A DNA stretch of 64,000 nucleotides, taken from assembly GCF_028553805.1 (NCBI RefSeq), contig NZ_CP067140.1, positions 806,001 to 870,000 on the forward strand, read 5' to 3'. This DNA comes from Paracoccus saliphilus. Lineage in GTDB: Bacteria > Pseudomonadota > Alphaproteobacteria > Rhodobacterales > Rhodobacteraceae. Every line of letters starts with the position of its first letter. Positions within the stretch are counted from its first letter, which is position 1. A program made the translations under genes and the position numbers. A model generated the notes under the pieces. That model was given only the letters and a program-made list of their open reading frames with translations, did no database searches and was not told the DNA's origin. Positions 17,562 to 26,467 of the stretch are shown here, piece by piece.

Positions 17562-18539
17562 CTATGGCGACTCGGAGTCATGTCGGTTTCCGCCAACTCC
17601 TGCCCGAGCCATCCGCCGGTACATGGTCGTCCGCCCGATGCCCAGGATACGCGCCGCGGCAGAGACATTCCCGCCCGCCCGGATCAGGGCGCGGGTCAGG
17701 ACCATACGCTCTGCCGCGCCGAACCCATGAGCTGACGGGTCGTCACCCTCTCCAAACAGGTCAGAGGCAGGCAGGTGATTGATATCGCCCTCTCGTTCCA
17801 GCTTGAGGGCGCGGCGGGCGGTGCGGGTTGCGCCCATGACAATATCGTCCCGGTTCACCGCCAGCAGCATTGCCGGATCGGTGCCGTCCTTCGAGGCAGA
17901 GATGATTCGGGCATCCGTATGGCAGGCCCGAAAATACATCGCCTCTATCGTCTTGGCCGTATGGACAACCTGGGACAGGAGCAGGTGGTTGTAATGCTCA
18001 TCTTGATCGCTGCGAGCCGATGTCACGTCAAGCACCGCCAGCAGCCGTCCGTCGGGGCCCCAGATCGGGGCATCCATGCAGGACAGATCGATATTGCGGG
18101 TTCGGAAATGCTCGTCCCGATGGATGCAGATCTGGCGGCCTTCGATCAGGCAGGTTCCAATGCCATTGGTGCCCTGAACGGTCTCTGACCAATCTGCACC
18201 TTCCCACAGGTCCCAATCCTGAAATTGTGGAATATCCGCGTCGTTGACACGCTGATCCACCACCACGCCTTCGGCATCGGTCATCAGCACATTGCGCCCG
18301 GGCAAGCCGACCAATTTGAAAAGCAGATCAAGCTACGGTGCAACAAGATGTAAAAGTTTCCCCAATTCTTCCTGACGGAGCGATAGCTCTGCCTGTGTCA
18401 GGCGTTCGGGGCGATAATTATCCGCCGGATCGAGGTCGTATTTCAACATCGATCGCCGCCATGATGTTACCAACGCCGATCCGGCGGATTTTGACTGGCA
18501 CTTGTTGATTATCTCGGCGGAGTGTTCTTTGTGATCCAT
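17562..18539 (-). pseudogene. GAF/Fis-type (AcoR-like) regulator interrupted by an in-frame TAG
   Basis: The frame encodes about 325 residues: an N-terminal SWRRS segment typical of AcoR-like regulators, a GAF-like sensor region (GTNGIGTCLIEGRQICIHRDEH), no AAA+ domain, and a C-terminal Fis-type HTH (GNVSAAARILGIGRTTMYRRM). A TAG at 18333-18335 interrupts the frame after 68 codons (…LHLVAP stop LDLLFKLVGLPGRN…); both sides are otherwise continuous and family-like. A single GAG-to-TAG change would explain it. TTG 18314 might restart, giving a 250-residue protein that keeps the sensor and HTH, so partial function is possible. Confidence 0.75.
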
Positions 18540-18988
18540 GGATGCTGCATTGAAAAAAATACTGGATAAAAATATACTTGCAAGTGAACGTAATTCCGGG
18601 TGAGGGCAGTGTTTATTTCTTTAAGATTCTTTTACTGTGAAGACTGCAATTCGCGGATATTCTCTCCGAAGAGGGTATTCAGCCGAAGGCCTCTCTATCA
18701 AGGATTGTATTTTCTTTAAAAATATGGCCGCATTGTGGGTTGGTGCGATTTCTGGGTGAGTCAATAATCATGACACCCCTGCTTGCTGAAATGATGAACA
18801 GTGGTGTGTTTTTGCTTGGAAGCGGGGTGAGGTCAATTGAAAAGGGTGATAGTTATTAATGAGTGCACTGTTTTGTTCTTTCGAGAAAATAATTAATGTA
18901 AGCCATGCAGCTGGATATCGGTTGCCGTGCTTGCGAAATATCCTGCAAGAGCGGGGATGGGATGTTTGAAACCGGCATTCTTGCCTGG
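18540..18988. other. AT-rich intergenic region without recognised gene
   Basis: About 450 bp, clearly AT-richer than its surroundings, with several T/A runs. I found no ribosome site with a convincing frame, no tRNA and no strong hairpin. It may hold the promoter of the GAF/Fis gene, but no clear -24/-12 or -35/-10 pair was found. Confidence 0.5.
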
Positions 18989-19909
18989 CTATTCGTCTCG
19001 CGACCGGGCCTCGACATCGCTCCAATAGATACTGGCTAATTCGCGGGTCAGTCGGCCGGATTTGCCGTCACCGATCTGGTGGCCATCGATGGATGATACC
19101 GGCGTGATGCCGCCAAGCGTCCCGGTGACGAAGGCCTCATCCGCCGAATAGCATTGGGCCAGGGTGAAATCCTTTTCCATTGCCTGTCCCAGATGTTCGC
19201 CGAACAGCCGGAACACATGGCCCCGCGTGATTCCGTTGAAGCTGTAAAGCCCGCGCGAGGTCCATAGCTGCCCCTTGCGGATGATGAAGAAATTGGTCGA
19301 GTTGCAGCTTGCGACGAACCCGTTCGGGTCCAGCATCAGAGCCTCGTCCGCACCAGCCGCGATGGCCTGCGTCAATGCCTGGATCAGGTTCAGCCGCGAA
19401 TGGGAGTTGAGCCGCAGGTCGAACACATCCGGGGTCGAGCAGCGGAAGGTCGAAGTGAAGAGCCGCAGCCCGTTATCGGCCAGTTCGCTGCGGGGGCGCT
19501 TGATCTCGGCCACGATGACCACGGTTGCGCCGCCAATGGTGAAACGGGGGTCCTGATTGGGCGTGGATTTTCGCCCGCGTGTGATCATCAGCCTGATATG
19601 CGTGTCAGTGGTAAAGCCGTTCTTCGCACAGGTGTCCATGATTGCTTGGGTGATCTCGTCCCGACTCATGCCGATATCGAGGCTGATCGAGCGCGCACCC
19701 TCGAACAACCGGTCGAGATGCGCATCCAGCGAGAGCAGCTTGCCATTGACCAGCCGCAACCCCTCCCACACGCCATCGCCCAGCACGAAGCCTGCATCGA
19801 AGACCGAGACCACCGCGCGGTCGCGATGGACGAAATCGCCGTTCACATAGATCAGCGCATCATCGTTGCGGGGGTCGCCGTCATAGCTTTGGGCGCTGGT
19901 TTGGGCCAT
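18989..19909 (-). CDS. Class IV aminotransferase (BCAT/D-amino-acid aminotransferase-like)
   Basis: 306 residues of the fold-type IV PLP family: YVNGDFVHRDRAVVSVFDAGFVLGDGVWEGLRL in the N-terminal part, GADEALMLDPNGFVASCNSTNFFII, and GTLGGITPVSSIDG. Where homologues carry the PLP lysine (K-S/T-x-N context) the sequence reads RLNSHSRLN, with Asn or Arg at candidate positions, so catalytic competence is unclear. It overlaps batD by 29 bp and closes the moxR-bat operon. Confidence 0.8.
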   Translation of the reverse strand: MAQTSAQSYDGDPRNDDALIYVNGDFVHRDRAVVSVFDAGFVLGDGVWEGLRLVNGKLLSLDAHLDRLFEGARSISLDIGMSRDEITQAIMDTCAKNGFTTDTHIRLMITRGRKSTPNQDPRFTIGGATVVIVAEIKRPRSELADNGLRLFTSTFRCSTPDVFDLRLNSHSRLNLIQALTQAIAAGADEALMLDPNGFVASCNSTNFFIIRKGQLWTSRGLYSFNGITRGHVFRLFGEHLGQAMEKDFTLAQCYSADEAFVTGTLGGITPVSSIDGHQIGDGKSGRLTRELASIYWSDVEARSRDE

Positions 19910-21098
19910 TTCCGTCGCTTTCCTTTATTCGCGTTTCCGACCGGGCCATCTTACGAAATCCGGCTAGCCAATCCAGTGCATCGAAACCGGGCGGAGGTAA
20001 AGCCGCGTAGAGCTGCCGGTCGAGTTCGGAAAACCCCCGCGCGGGCAGGCCCAGCCAGCGCAGATGCCGCTCTGCCGCCGCGCGAAGGGTGGTCAGATCG
20101 TTCTGCTTCGCGGCCTCGTGCATGATACGTGAATGCGGCGAGGGCAGGTGGCGGCGCAGGCGCATGAGAAGCACATGACGATGCAGTGGGACGCGACGCC
20201 AGAGCATGAGGGACAGGCCGCAGGCGCAGCAAAGCAGCAGAATACCGGCAGCGATTATCCCATTGCCTGCGCCGTTCTCGTTCACGGCCCCGAAATTCGA
20301 TCCAAAGCCGGCGAGGCCGAAAGGGATCGGGGCGAGCGGGGCGATCTCGATCTGTCGGTTTGCCGTGTCGAACCAGGGAATACCCGTGCCGGGCAGGATG
20401 GCGGGTTCGCCGGTATGCGGTCGCAACTGCCACTCCCAGACAACGCGGGCCAGCGGGCCTTGCTCGGTCATGATCGTTTCGCGTTGTTCCGGGGCGGTGA
20501 AGCTGATCATCCAGGGCTGGCGCAGATCGGGGCGCGGCGGCAGGTAATGTGCCAACGTACCCTCTGCCTCGATGGTGACACGGCGGGTCAGGACCTCGTT
20601 CTGTTTCAACTGACCCGGCTTGGCGGACAGCTCATCCGTGAGGGTCAACTGACGCGCCGAAAGCGGGCGGTGATCGCCGGGGAAAGGGTGGACATTCAGC
20701 GTAATGGCCGGGGCGGTGACTTCGGTTTCCGCGCGCTTGCGGTCTTCGGTGACATAGGTCAGGTTGTGCGTGACCGGGCCGATCTCTACCGGTCCGTCGC
20801 GGCTTGGAAAGACTGCTACCTTCCGTTCGAATATCTGCAGCAGGCGGCCATTGACGCGTTCCTTGTGCCAATCGTCGCGGGCGATCTGGACCCAGTCATA
20901 ATCGGGCGAGTTCGGGAATATCATCTCTTCCAGCGAGACGGTCAGGTCATATTCGCCGCGGATCGTCAATTCGACCATCTCCGAGACGACCGGATTGCCG
21001 TGGTCGTGCAGAATCATCAATCGGGTATCGCCTTGCGCCGCGGCAAGATCGGTGAGGGTCAACCAAAGGATAATTGGCAGCAGCAGACGAATCACCAT
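19881..21098 (-). CDS. batD: BatD-like protein (aerotolerance operon)
   Basis: 405 residues. A signal peptide (to ~residue 22) is followed by a beta-rich periplasmic region with a VTIEAEG and HYLPPRPDL pattern, a membrane span near residues 275-295 (Cys/Leu-rich), and a cytoplasmic tail. This is the usual BatD layout. Bat proteins form a membrane complex with the VWA proteins encoded upstream; they are linked to oxygen tolerance in some bacteria, with the mechanism unsettled. The start overlaps the preceding gene by 7 bp. Confidence 0.78.
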   Translation of the reverse strand: MVIRLLLPIILWLTLTDLAAAQGDTRLMILHDHGNPVVSEMVELTIRGEYDLTVSLEEMIFPNSPDYDWVQIARDDWHKERVNGRLLQIFERKVAVFPSRDGPVEIGPVTHNLTYVTEDRKRAETEVTAPAITLNVHPFPGDHRPLSARQLTLTDELSAKPGQLKQNEVLTRRVTIEAEGTLAHYLPPRPDLRQPWMISFTAPEQRETIMTEQGPLARVVWEWQLRPHTGEPAILPGTGIPWFDTANRQIEIAPLAPIPFGLAGFGSNFGAVNENGAGNGIIAAGILLLCCACGLSLMLWRRVPLHRHVLLMRLRRHLPSPHSRIMHEAAKQNDLTTLRAAAERHLRWLGLPARGFSELDRQLYAALPPPGFDALDWLAGFRKMARSETRIKESDGNGPNQRPKL

Positions 21099-21709
21099 GA
21101 GTCCGCCTCCTTCGGGCGGATCAGTCCCAACTGGGCGCGGCGCTCGTATTCGGCGCGAATGCGCAGGCGCTGAAACTCACCCGGATCGTCAGAGATGGTC
21201 TCCAGCCATTCATCGCTGGCGACGATCCCCTTGCGATCAAGTTGCCGGTCCCATTTCGGCCCTGAGGCATTGGCCAGCAGCTTGGTTTCGATTGCCTCGT
21301 CCGACATGCGCCCCCCGGCCCCGGCCAGCCGTCCCGGCGCGACACTGTCACCGCGGGCGGGCGGGAACATCGATGCCACCAGATCGCGATTGGCGCGGGC
21401 CTGTGCATCGGCCGGATTGGCGAACAGCATGGCGTCGAAATAGGCGACCGATAGCGGATAGTCCCCGGTCGCGGCAAGGCTGAGCCCGCGATTATAGGTT
21501 TGCGACCGCCCGGCCTCGGCAAAGGCCTCGTCGGCGGCGGGATGGTCGCCGATACGATACAGTGCCACGCCTCGCGCCGCCGGGTCGGATAACAGGCGGG
21601 CGGCCATCCCATCCCACCCCACACGCAGCGCCAGCCGCCCTAACGCTTCTGGCCCCGCCACGGCCAGCGCGACCAATGCGACGGCCAGTATTATCATCGG
21701 TGCCCTCAT
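21092..21709 (-). CDS. TPR-like protein of the Bat operon (BatC/BatE-like)
   Basis: 205 residues. An N-terminal hydrophobic segment is followed by two or so TPR-like helical pairs (ALYRIGDHPAADEAFAEAG, YNRGLSLAATGDYPLSVAYFDAML) and a charged C terminus. TPR proteins occupy this place in Bat operons and are thought to scaffold the complex. It overlaps batB by 4 bp. Confidence 0.72.
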   Translation of the reverse strand: MRAPMIILAVALVALAVAGPEALGRLALRVGWDGMAARLLSDPAARGVALYRIGDHPAADEAFAEAGRSQTYNRGLSLAATGDYPLSVAYFDAMLFANPADAQARANRDLVASMFPPARGDSVAPGRLAGAGGRMSDEAIETKLLANASGPKWDRQLDRKGIVASDEWLETISDDPGEFQRLRIRAEYERRAQLGLIRPKEADSW

Positions 21710-22608
21710 CTCTGCCTCCGCAACATGACCAGCAGCGGTAGAAGCGCGAATGCGGCTAGAAACGGGCCGAGATCGCGATATTGCAAAGCCACAAGCACCG
21801 GGTCACGGACCGCCGCGCCGGGCCGATCAAGCCGGGCCGCCAGCCGGGTCATCTGGTCGGCGGGCAATGCCTCGCCGCCGCCTCTGACCAGGCGCTCCAA
21901 TGCATCCTCGGGCGGGGCGGGCGCTTCGGGTGCCATTGCGGCAAGGCGCAACGTCGAGATACGCACTCCCTGTTCCGCCAGTCGCGAGGCCTCCGTCTCG
22001 GCCTGCGCGTCCACGCCACCACCATCCGAGATCAGGATCAGGTCGGCCCGGCGCATCTTGTCGAGCAGCTTTCCCGCCAGGCCAAGCGCATCGGCGGGAC
22101 GGCTGCCCGGATTGGGCAAGGTGTCGGGCTCCAGAACGGCGATTTGCGTTTCCAGAGTGGCGGTATCGGCTGTGGGGGCGGCGATGGTATACGCCTCGCC
22201 GCCATAGAGGATCATTCCGACGGGCCGTCCCGCCAGCGCCTGCAAGAGCCCCGCCGCAGTGACCTGTGCCTCGGCCAACCCCGGTCCATTCGCGACGGAT
22301 GGGGACATGTCGATGGCGATGATGACCGCATCGGTCTGCGCCAATACCGGTGCATCACGGCGCGGCAGCGCGGGACCCGCCAGCCCTATTGTCAGCGCGA
22401 ATATCGCGAAAGGCGCCAACATGCGCTGCCAGACCGGTTGCCGCCCGCTCAATGCACCAAGCGCGGTCATGGCCCGCAGCATCTGGCGCGGCATGATCCG
22501 CTCCCATCCTCCGGCATCGGGTGCCCGACGCAAGATCCACAGCACTAGCAAGAGCAGGGGCAGAAGGGCCAACAGCCACCATGCTCGCAACAGGATCAGC
22601 CCGCCCAT
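21706..22608 (-). CDS. batB: BatB-like VWA-domain membrane protein
   Basis: 300 residues. Hydrophobic helices at the N terminus and C terminus enclose a von Willebrand A domain with the MIDAS motif IAIDMSPSV (DxSxS) and ISDGGGVDA. ATG 22608 has GGAGG upstream and overlaps batA by 13 bp. It probably pairs with BatA in the inner membrane. Confidence 0.82.
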   Translation of the reverse strand: MGGLILLRAWWLLALLPLLLLVLWILRRAPDAGGWERIMPRQMLRAMTALGALSGRQPVWQRMLAPFAIFALTIGLAGPALPRRDAPVLAQTDAVIIAIDMSPSVANGPGLAEAQVTAAGLLQALAGRPVGMILYGGEAYTIAAPTADTATLETQIAVLEPDTLPNPGSRPADALGLAGKLLDKMRRADLILISDGGGVDAQAETEASRLAEQGVRISTLRLAAMAPEAPAPPEDALERLVRGGGEALPADQMTRLAARLDRPGAAVRDPVLVALQYRDLGPFLAAFALLPLLVMLRRQR

Positions 22609-23546
22609 CTTCGCCTCCGGGCGGCAAGAACAGTCAGGCAGATCAGCGCAAGCGTGGCGGGCCATATCCAGAGCGATTGCCAATAGCGCATTGGCGGACG
22701 CGTGGACGGGTTCGGCTCCAACCGGTCCAGCGTGGCGGCCATGCGCTGCAGGTCCTCGGTGGTTCGCACGCGGAAGCTTTCGCCCCCTGCCGCCGCGGCT
22801 ATGTCGCGTAGGGTCGCGACATCGACAGCGTCGCGGGAGGCGGGCTGATTTTCCAGATCCTCGGGGCCAAGCGCGATCGAGTGAACCCGGATGCCGTGAC
22901 CGGCGGCAAGCTTTGCCGCTTCGACGGCAGGGACGTTGCCCGAGGTGTCCACCCCGTCCGAAAGCAGAACGATCACCCGTGTCGGCGCGTCGCTGTGGGC
23001 CAGCCGCTTGGTCGCCAGCCCCAACCCGTCTGAAATCGCGGTGCCGCGCCCGGATATGCCGATCTGGGCCTCTTCGATGGCGCGGGCGACGGCATCCACG
23101 TCAAAGGTCAGGGGCGAGGCGAAATAGGCCCGTTCGCCAAAGATCACCAGCCCGATCCGGTCGCCCCGCCGCGCCGCCACGAAGGCCGAGGCCGTGCGCT
23201 TGACAGCTTCGAGCCGTGAGACCGGCTGATCGTCCAGCCGGAAATCCTCTTTCATCATGCTGCCCGACAGGTCCAGCGCCAGCACGATATCGCGCCCCGA
23301 TGCAGGGATGATGTCGCTGATCGCTTCGGTTCGTGGCCCCGCCATGGCGATCACCAGAAACATCCATGCCAGTGCAGCGAGCCACGGTCCCTGCCTGATC
23401 CCGGTATTCCTCTCGGCGCGGGCGGCCCGGTCCAGATGGTCGGGCAGGATCAGCGCCGGACGCCGGATGGCCAGTGGCGGAGCCAGATGCCGGATCACCA
23501 GCGGCAGCGGCAGCAGGATCAATATCCAGGGCAGCGCGAAACTCAT
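22596..23546 (-). CDS. batA: BatA-like VWA-domain membrane protein
   Basis: 316 residues. An N-terminal helix (FALPWILILLPLPLVIRHL) and a second helix near residue 60 precede a VWA domain with MIDAS motif LALDLSGSMM, then a C-terminal helix. ATG 23546 overlaps the upstream stop as ATGA, which fixes the start. Confidence 0.85.
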   Translation of the reverse strand: MSFALPWILILLPLPLVIRHLAPPLAIRRPALILPDHLDRAARAERNTGIRQGPWLAALAWMFLVIAMAGPRTEAISDIIPASGRDIVLALDLSGSMMKEDFRLDDQPVSRLEAVKRTASAFVAARRGDRIGLVIFGERAYFASPLTFDVDAVARAIEEAQIGISGRGTAISDGLGLATKRLAHSDAPTRVIVLLSDGVDTSGNVPAVEAAKLAAGHGIRVHSIALGPEDLENQPASRDAVDVATLRDIAAAAGGESFRVRTTEDLQRMAATLDRLEPNPSTRPPMRYWQSLWIWPATLALICLTVLAARRRRWAG

Positions 23547-23881
23547 CTCCGCCCCCGGCTGCGCAGGGCGATGCGTTCGATCTCGGCATCCGCCGGGGAG
23601 GGGGCTTCGCCATAGGCGGCGGGACGCAGGCGCTTGGGCAGATGGCCGAGGATGCGGGCGATGGCGAGGATACGCTCTTGTGCGGGCAGACCCCTCGTCG
23701 CCCGGACGCGCGACCGGCGCGAGGGACGGCGCGCCAGCCATGGCGACAGCAGGGCAAAGAATATCAGTGCCGCCAGAAGGCCAAGACCCGCCAGTCCAAG
23801 GGCCTCGCGCCATCCCAGTATCGCCATGTCGACTGGCAGGCGGGACGGAGCGAGGGCGGCGAGCATTTCCTCATGCGTCAC
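23543..23881 (-). CDS. Small membrane protein of the Bat operon (DUF4381-like)
   Basis: 112 residues: one central membrane helix (LGLAGLGLLAALIFFALL) followed by an Arg-rich cytoplasmic tail. DUF4381 proteins hold this place between DUF58 and BatA genes; the match is by context and layout rather than by a strong motif. 4-bp overlaps occur on both sides. Confidence 0.65.
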   Translation of the reverse strand: MTHEEMLAALAPSRLPVDMAILGWREALGLAGLGLLAALIFFALLSPWLARRPSRRSRVRATRGLPAQERILAIARILGHLPKRLRPAAYGEAPSPADAEIERIALRSRGRR

Positions 23882-24708
23882 GGCTGCACCTCTGCGGGGA
23901 TTGCGCCGAGGGCGCGCAACCGGTTGATATCATCCGACAGGTCCGGAACCGACAGGCGGGCAAGGCGGCTGGCTTGGCCGTCGCTGATCGCCAGAATACC
24001 ACTTGGCGCGATACATTCGGCCTCGTCCAGCATCAGCGCGACGGTCACCTTGCGTCGACGGGCGAGACGCGCCAGCGCAGCCTCGGCCGTTTGCCATCCG
24101 CCCGGATGTGTTGCCAGCATAACCCGTCCACCCGCAGGGGCGAGACGCGCGGCATGGGCCAGCGCTTCGGTCAGTGAAGGTGCTCCCGGATCGGCCAACG
24201 CGTGATCATGCTGATGCGCCAGCAGCCGGGAAATCCCGGCCATATGCGCGTCGCCGGTGGCCGGGGCCAGTTCCGCCAGCCCGCTGCCCGAAACCGTCAG
24301 ACCCGCGATAGACCCTCCGCGCAGCACCGCCTGCCATCCCATGCGCGCCAGGTATCGTGCCGCTCGGACGGATCGTAGCGCCTCTCCGGTGCCCCACAGC
24401 ATCGGGGCGCGGAAATCGGCGATCAGCAAGGTGGTGTCGTCGCGATCTTCGTGCAGGCTGCGGATATGCGGCTGGCCGGTGCGGGCCGTCGCGGCGGGGT
24501 CCAGCCGCCTTGGATCGTCACCTGTCACATAGGCGCGGATTTCACGCAGATCCATGCCAGCCCCTTCCTGTCGCGCAGGGGCCACGCCGGGGCGGCGCGT
24601 GGCGGGGCGATGCCGGGCCGGTCCTTGCGTTTCGTGACGTAGCGCCAGCAATTCCTCTGCCGTCAACCGGATTCCCGGAGCATCGGGAAGTCGGGCCAGA
24701 GCTACCAA
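23878..24708 (-). CDS. DUF58 protein of the MoxR operon
   Basis: 276 residues. The DUF58 signature IRAYVTGDDPRRLD-x-AATARTG is present (Pro replaces the usual Trp after RRLD), followed by a VWA-like fold (TLLIADFR). I chose TTG 24708, which overlaps the moxR stop and has GAGGTG 6 bp upstream; a longer in-frame ORF upstream would lie within moxR and is not supported. DUF58 proteins are standard partners of MoxR ATPases. Confidence 0.78.
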   Translation of the reverse strand: MVALARLPDAPGIRLTAEELLALRHETQGPARHRPATRRPGVAPARQEGAGMDLREIRAYVTGDDPRRLDPAATARTGQPHIRSLHEDRDDTTLLIADFRAPMLWGTGEALRSVRAARYLARMGWQAVLRGGSIAGLTVSGSGLAELAPATGDAHMAGISRLLAHQHDHALADPGAPSLTEALAHAARLAPAGGRVMLATHPGGWQTAEAALARLARRRKVTVALMLDEAECIAPSGILAISDGQASRLARLSVPDLSDDINRLRALGAIPAEVQP

Positions 24709-25658
24709 GGCCGCACCTCGCGCAGGATGTCGGCGACGAGCGACCGTCCGCTGCGGCCTTCGCTGACGGCCTGCCACGCGGGAACCATGCGATGCGCCAG
24801 CGCGTCGGCAGCCAGCGCCTCGGCATCCTCTGGCAGGCCGTGATCGCGGCCATGCAGCCAGGCCCGCGCCCGCACTCCGGCCGCCAGCGCCAGCGATCCG
24901 CGCGGCGAGACCGGATGCTCGATCCATTCGGCCACCGTGCCGCCCGGGCGCGTGGCCATGACCAGCCGCACGATGAAATCCTTGAGCGCCGGGGCCAGAT
25001 GCACTTGCGCCACCTCTGCCTGTGCCTGCGACAATTCCTCGGGAGTCACCGCCGTTGCCGCGGCAGGCGGCGATTGGCCCTCGGCCTCGACCAAATCGAG
25101 GATGGCGCGTTCGGCCTCGGCCCCCGGCAGGTCCAGCCGCAGATGCAGAAGGAAACGGTCAAGCTGCGCCTCGGGCAGCGGGAAGGTTCCCTCATGCTCG
25201 ATCGGGTTCTGCGTGGCCACGACCATGAAGGGATCGGGCAGGGGGCGCGTGGTGCCGCTCGTCGTCACCTGCCGCTCGGCCATGGCCTCCAGCAGCGCGG
25301 ATTGCACCTTGGGCGGGGCCCGGTTGATCTCGTCCACCAGCACGAGGCTGTGAAAGATCGGGCCGGCCATGAAATCGAAACCGCCGGCCTCGGGCCGGAA
25401 GATCTGCGTTCCGGTCAGGTCCGAGGGCAGCAGGTCGGGCGTGCACTGGATGCGCGAATGACTGCCGGGCAGATGCGCGGCCAGTTGCTTGACGGCGCGG
25501 GTCTTGGCAATGCCGGGCGGCCCCTCGATTAGCACATGTCCGCCGGAAAGCAGCGCGATCAGCAGCCGCTCGACAAGGATTTCATGGCCGATCAGCGTGG
25601 CGCCGACCTCGGCCCCCAATCGCGCGACGGCGTGGGCTTTATGCGATAATTCGTTCAT
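24702..25658 (-). CDS. MoxR-family AAA+ ATPase
   Basis: 318 residues. Walker A (EGPPGIAKTR), Walker B (LVLVDEINRAPPK), sensor region (VATQNPIEHEGTFPLPEAQLDRF) and an arginine-finger region are intact. MoxR ATPases act as chaperones for VWA-containing partners such as BatA/BatB. ATG 25658 has GGGAGGAGG upstream. It is the first gene of the seven- or eight-gene leftward operon. Confidence 0.9.
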   Translation of the reverse strand: MNELSHKAHAVARLGAEVGATLIGHEILVERLLIALLSGGHVLIEGPPGIAKTRAVKQLAAHLPGSHSRIQCTPDLLPSDLTGTQIFRPEAGGFDFMAGPIFHSLVLVDEINRAPPKVQSALLEAMAERQVTTSGTTRPLPDPFMVVATQNPIEHEGTFPLPEAQLDRFLLHLRLDLPGAEAERAILDLVEAEGQSPPAAATAVTPEELSQAQAEVAQVHLAPALKDFIVRLVMATRPGGTVAEWIEHPVSPRGSLALAAGVRARAWLHGRDHGLPEDAEALAADALAHRMVPAWQAVSEGRSGRSLVADILREVRPW

Positions 25659-25852
25659 CGCCTCCTCCCAGGGGTGAACCTGCACAGTCTGCAAGGAGTC
25701 GCGCCGTGACGCCACCCCGCCTAAAGTCGGAGACGAAAAATGAGGATGCTTGCGCGCAAATCCCGCCGATCGGGTGGTTTTGACTGGATTGCCGCGGCAG
25801 TTTCTGGTCAGTGGGGCCAAAGTTTTGATGCAGACACCAGGCAGAAGAAGCG

Positions 25853-26467
25853 ATGAGTATACATCTTTATCAGAATGACCTTCCCGACGATGTGGAGCTT
25901 GGGCCGGTGGTGGCCATCGATACCGAAACCATGGGGCTGGATCCGCGCCGCGACCGGCTGTGCCTGGTGCAGATGTCATCGGGCGATGGCGATGCGCATC
26001 TGGTCCAGATCGAGCGGGGGCAGACCGAGGCCCCCAACCTGGCCCGCATGCTGACCGATCCCAAGGTGCTGAAGCTTTTCCATTTCGGGCGCTTCGACAT
26101 CGCCGCACTGGAGAACGCCTTCGGCGTTGTCACGTCGCCCGTCTGGTGCACCAAGATCGCCTCCAAGCTGGTGCGGACCTTCACCGACCGGCACGGGCTG
26201 AAATACCTGCTGAACGAGCTAGTCGATGTCGATGTCAGCAAGCAGCAGCAGACCAGTGACTGGGGCGCCGAGGATCTTTCCGACGCGCAGCTGGAATATG
26301 CCGCCTCGGACGTCCTGTACCTGCACAAGCTGAAAGAGGCGCTGGAGGAACGACTGCGGCGCGAGAATCGTTTGGGCCTTGCGCAGGCCTGTTTCGATTT
26401 CCTCCCGGCGCGGGCCCATCTGGATTTGCTGGGCTGGGGGGATGAAAAAGACATCTTCCACCATTAG
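25853..26467 (+). CDS. Ribonuclease D-like 3'-5' exonuclease
   Basis: 204 residues with the DEDDy exonuclease motifs: VAIDTETMGL (ExoI), FHFGRFDIAAL (ExoII) and YAASDVLYL (ExoIII, Tyr-x3-Asp). It lacks the HRDC domains of full-length RNase D, as usual for the short alphaproteobacterial form. It probably trims RNA 3' ends. The stop TAG abuts the ATG of kdsD. Confidence 0.88.
   Translation: MSIHLYQNDLPDDVELGPVVAIDTETMGLDPRRDRLCLVQMSSGDGDAHLVQIERGQTEAPNLARMLTDPKVLKLFHFGRFDIAALENAFGVVTSPVWCTKIASKLVRTFTDRHGLKYLLNELVDVDVSKQQQTSDWGAEDLSDAQLEYAASDVLYLHKLKEALEERLRRENRLGLAQACFDFLPARAHLDLLGWGDEKDIFHH

Noticed and set aside
4369..18335. TAG recoding (amber read-through) to explain two interrupted genes
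   Set aside because: TAG ends intact genes here, such as nadE, leuB and moxR, so it is a normal stop; independent mutations or base errors are simpler.
18768..19025. 85-codon ORF overlapping the aminotransferase end
   Set aside because: Overlaps a well-supported gene in another frame and lacks a ribosome site.
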